From assembly GCA_016713565.1 (NCBI GenBank), contig JADJOX010000001.1, forward strand, positions 474,262 through 538,261: DNA of 64,000 nt. Direction: 5' to 3'. Below are positions 61,802 to 64,000 of this stretch, in pieces. The DNA comes from Ignavibacteriota bacterium. Its GTDB lineage: Bacteria > Bacteroidota > Ignavibacteria > Ignavibacteriales > Melioribacteraceae. The position numbers and the translations under genes were made by a program. Under the pieces are notes generated by a model. The model was not told the DNA's origin and made no database searches. It saw only the letters and a list, made by a program, of their open reading frames with translations. Numbering within the stretch: position 1 is the stretch's first letter; each line of letters begins with the position of its first letter.

Positions 61802-61932
61802 AGGATGTTCAGAGACAAATTCGGTATTGAGCGGATAGTGGAATTTAATCCGAATAAATAATAAGCGATTGCGTATTTAATAAACCTCCGAGGTTGCAGC
61901 TCGAAAAGTGTTTACAAACCTCGGAGGTTTTT
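61802..61932 (+). repeat. Duplicate of the PhnB-like gene tail plus repeat
   Basis: This segment repeats about 61409-61535 with only a few changes (GAGTGG to GAGCGG, CTTG to CTCG): the last 16 codons of the PhnB-like gene, its stop, the spacer and the palindromic repeat. It is a non-coding copy or an assembly duplication across the poly-G block. Confidence 0.8.
61882..61932. repeat. Palindromic repeat, copy 2
   Basis: It has the same arms as copy 1 with middle GCAGCTCGAAAAGTGTTTACA, and lies inside the duplicated gene tail. Confidence 0.85.
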
Positions 61933-62094
61933 ATATTGCAGAATTCAAGTATTCATTTTATTCACGCCGCAAATTCTAAAAAAAATTAATTGTGACGCAT
62001 TTGATATTTCTTTATTTAATAATTTGTATAATAATGTGCTTTCTTCTCTTTGTTACGGATACATTCAAATTAAATTTTAAAGAAAGATAAAACA

Positions 62095-62543
62095 ATGACT
62101 ACAAATCAATTATTGCGGATGGACAATGTCGGAATCGTAGTAGAATCCCTCGACAACGCGGTTTCATTTTTTGAAGAACTTGGACTAAAGCTTGAAGGTC
62201 GAGCTATGATAGAAGGAGAATGGGCAGGTCGCGTTACGGGACTTGGAACTCAGCAAGTTGAAATTGCCATGATGGTTACACCCGACGGACACAGCCGGAT
62301 TGAACTTTCCAGATTCATCACCCGTCAATCGCGGAAGATCATAGAAACGCGCCGGTTAACGCGCTTGGCTATCTGCGTGTTATGTTCACGGTTTCAGATA
62401 TAACAGAAACTCTTGATCGACTTAAAAGACATGGAGCGGAGCTTATCGGCGAAGTTGTGAACTATAAAGATATTTATTTGCTCTGTTATCTTCGCGGTCC
62501 GGAAGGAATCATTATCGCGCTTGCCGAAAAGATTGAGAATTAG
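62095..62543 (+). pseudogene. VOC-family glyoxalase/bleomycin-resistance-like protein with a frameshift
   Basis: ATG 62095 begins LLRMDNVGIVVESLDNAVSFFEELGLKLEGR, a typical VOC N-terminal half. The frame drops by one base near 62314 in AGATTCATCACC, where AGATTTCATCACC would give RFHHPSIAEDHRNAPVNALGYLRVMF. The true continuation runs to TAG 62541-62543 (TETLDRLKRHGAELIGEV ... YLRGPEGIIIALAEKIEN). The repaired length is 149 residues, normal for the family. Without repair the product ends at 62403 with a foreign tail. A missing T in a T run suggests a consensus error. Confidence 0.8.
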
Positions 62544-62743
62544 GGCATTAATAATTTGCTGAATTCTTTGTTGAGAAATATTCGGCAACAATAATACTTA
62601 TTTGTTAATGTTAAATTGCTGCAGTTCATTAAAGCGGATAAAATATTTTTCAATTATTTTTAATCAGAAAAAGTTTTATTTAGTCGGGTTAGCTTACCGA
62701 AACAATTCTTTATAATTTAAAATTGTAATACAATCATTTTATT

Positions 62744-62794
62744 AAACCTCCGAGGTTGCAACTCGAAAAGTGTTTACAAACCTCGGAGGTTTTT
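62744..62794. repeat. Palindromic repeat, copy 3
   Basis: It matches copy 2 except for GCAACTCG in the middle. The downstream flank (TTTACCTTCAAAATC, then AAAATTAT) also matches the sequence just after the poly-G block, so that block interrupts a fifth, partial copy. Confidence 0.85.
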
Positions 62795-62884
62795 ATTTAC
62801 CTTCAAAATCTTAAAATTATCGGAAATATTTTAACAATTTGAATATTGGGGGTTTTTCGGTTTTTTTCTAGTTAGGGTATTTTA

Positions 62885-62936
62885 AACCTCCCTGGGTTAC
62901 GGCTGGAAGGTATTTACAAACCTCGGAGGTTTTTTA
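62885..62936. repeat. Palindromic repeat, degenerate copy 4
   Basis: The right arm AAACCTCGGAGGTTTTTT is intact, but the left arm is AAACCTCCCTGGGTT and the middle is changed (ACGGCTGGAAGGTATTTAC). The decayed arm suggests loss of function or low sequence quality. Confidence 0.75.
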
Positions 62937-63032
62937 GTCAATATTAAAATTGTTAATTTAGTAATTTAATTTAAATACGTACTTTATTTATCTTTTACAA
63001 ATTGGAAATTTAAAACGAAACGGATTTGTAAT

Positions 63033-64000
63033 ATGAATAGGATTTTATTTTTTGTGTTTTGGTTTTCACTCAGTTTTATTTTGCTCAGCAGAAAAAATAC
63101 CCATCATTTTTGATAGTGATATGGGTCCCGATTATGATGATGTCGGAGCAATTGCAATACTCCATTCATATGCTGACAGTGGATATGTAAATATTCTTGC
63201 GATTTGTGCAAGTACAAAATACGAAGGCGTTGCGGGAGTTATGAATGTTTTCAATACATATTTTGGAAGACCCGGCATATTAATCGGAGTTCCAAAAGGA
63301 AATGCGTCGATTCAAAAGGATCCGCAGAAATGGACGGACTTTATTCTTGCAAATTATCCGCATTCTATTAAAAATAATAATGAAGCAAATGACGCGGTTT
63401 CGGTTTATAGAAAAGCTCTTGCTTCGCAGGCAAACAATAGCGTAACGATAGTTACAGTCGGTTTTCTAACAAATCTTGCCGGTTTACTTAATTCACAAGC
63501 AGATGAATATTCTCCGCTTTCAGGTTTGGATTTAATAAAGGATAAAGTTGCAAAATTAGTATGTATGGCGGGCCAATTTCCAAACGGAAAAGAATTTAAT
63601 TTATTTACAGATTCTGAGGCGGCGAAAATTGTTTTTGAAAATTGGCCTTCTGAAATAATTTTCAACGGGTTTGAAATAGGTGTGAATATTAAATCTGGTC
63701 TTCCATTAATTAAGAATAAAAAATTAATCATAGTCCTATAAAGACGTATTTAGTATTTGTATTCCAAAATCAATAAGTGATTCATTGGGAAGAATGAGCT
63801 GGGATGAAGTCGCCGTTATAATTGCCGTTAAAGGATATAAAGATTGGTATAATGTTGAGCATGGAAAATAATTGTTGAGGATGATGGCTCGAATAGTTGG
63901 GATAAGAACAAAGAAGGACATTATTATATTGTTCCTTCCGCTCCGTTTCCCAAAATTGAAACTTATATAAACCAATTAATACAGCATCAGCCGAATATAA
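63033..64000 (+). pseudogene. Secreted nucleoside hydrolase (IunH-like), frameshifted and cut by window end
   Basis: ATG 63033 opens a signal peptide (MNRILFFVFWFSLSFIL), then the frame shifts +1 near 63080 to the mature enzyme, IPIIFDSDMGPDYDDVGAIAIL, which carries the nucleoside-hydrolase metal motif DSDxGxDxDD. Homology continues to about 63735 (FTDSEAAKIVFENWPSEIIFNG) and resumes in three further frames: PIKTYLVFVF, SDSLGRMSWDEVAVIIAVKG, and IIVEDDGSNSWDKNKEGHYY. So at least four one-base lesions lie within 1 kb. It would hydrolyse nucleosides outside the cytoplasm. Either a pseudogene or poor sequence at this end. Confidence 0.75.

Larger units (their letters stand above)
61466..62094. 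other. Repeat-rich intergenic region
   Basis: This stretch holds two copies of the palindromic repeat, the poly-G block and the duplicated tail of the upstream gene, described separately. No gene is supported; the G-rich frame at 61498-61734 is an artefact of base composition. Confidence 0.6.
62544..63032. other. Intergenic region with two repeat copies
   Basis: About 490 AT-rich bases holding palindromic repeat copies 3 and 4. No gene, promoter or other structure was identified. Confidence 0.5.

Overview
The window is AT-rich DNA (roughly 30% GC by eye) from a chromosome of a Bacteroidota/Chlorobi-group bacterium, most likely Ignavibacteria-like. The reasons are the type IX secretion (T9SS) sorting domains ending in the YPNPFNPxTxIxF...YDVLGxxV...GxYxxxFxxxxLxSGIYxYxxxxG...KKMxLxK pattern, a SusC/SusD nutrient-uptake operon, a Reg_prop/Y_Y_Y sensor kinase, and many PQQ-like and FG-GAP secreted propellers. 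No ribosomal RNA or taxonomic marker is present, so this is inference.

Layout. (1) 1-26.8 kb: a same-strand run of seven very large secreted-protein genes. The first four (2-4003, 4055-8257, 8313-14972, 15028-19330) are tandem paralogues built from 40-residue PQQ-like propeller repeats, PKD-like inserts and nearly identical T9SS tails. The next three (19340-22097, 22118-24730, 24807-26809) carry other repeat types with the same kind of tail. Four of the seven are broken by nonsense codons or one-base frameshifts. (2) 27.4-35.7 kb: signalling and ion homeostasis: an NtrC-type regulator and its sensor kinase, a sigma-54 promoter with an upstream palindrome, KtrB/KtrA potassium uptake, an MgtE magnesium transporter preceded by a short acidic/proline-rich leader ORF with alternative hairpins, and a CDF cation exporter. 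(3) 35.9-43.6 kb: housekeeping and orphan genes, including a membrane-anchored Lon-like protease fused to an extracytoplasmic FG-GAP-like domain, DUF2200, DUF1289, a phosphoesterase, tRNA-Asp, phosphofructokinase and RNase HIII. (4) 43.7-56.8 kb: a polysaccharide-utilisation locus: propeller sensor kinase, two tandem NarL-type regulators, SusC, SusD, a SusE-like lipoprotein and a convergent GH13 amylase lipoprotein. (5) 56.9-60.6 kb: tRNA-Ser, then a same-strand set of compact genes (BrnTA toxin-antitoxin, a lipoprotein, a membrane coiled-coil protein, a winged-helix/nuclease-like protein). These are separated by imperfect palindromes that look like integron attC sites, which suggests a cassette cluster without integrase. 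(6) 61.0-64.0 kb: two VOC-family genes, a broken nucleoside hydrolase, four copies of a palindromic repeat, a duplicated gene tail and a poly-G block that looks artefactual.

How it fits together. The PUL genes form a sense-import-degrade unit for an alpha-glucan. The 27-35 kb genes form a K+/Mg2+/divalent-cation group with two visible regulatory layers. Gene-breaking lesions are concentrated in the repeat-rich first 27 kb and the last 3 kb, while the large genes between 27 and 57 kb are intact. This could be real decay or phase variation, or consensus errors left where repeats prevent polishing; the sequence alone cannot decide.
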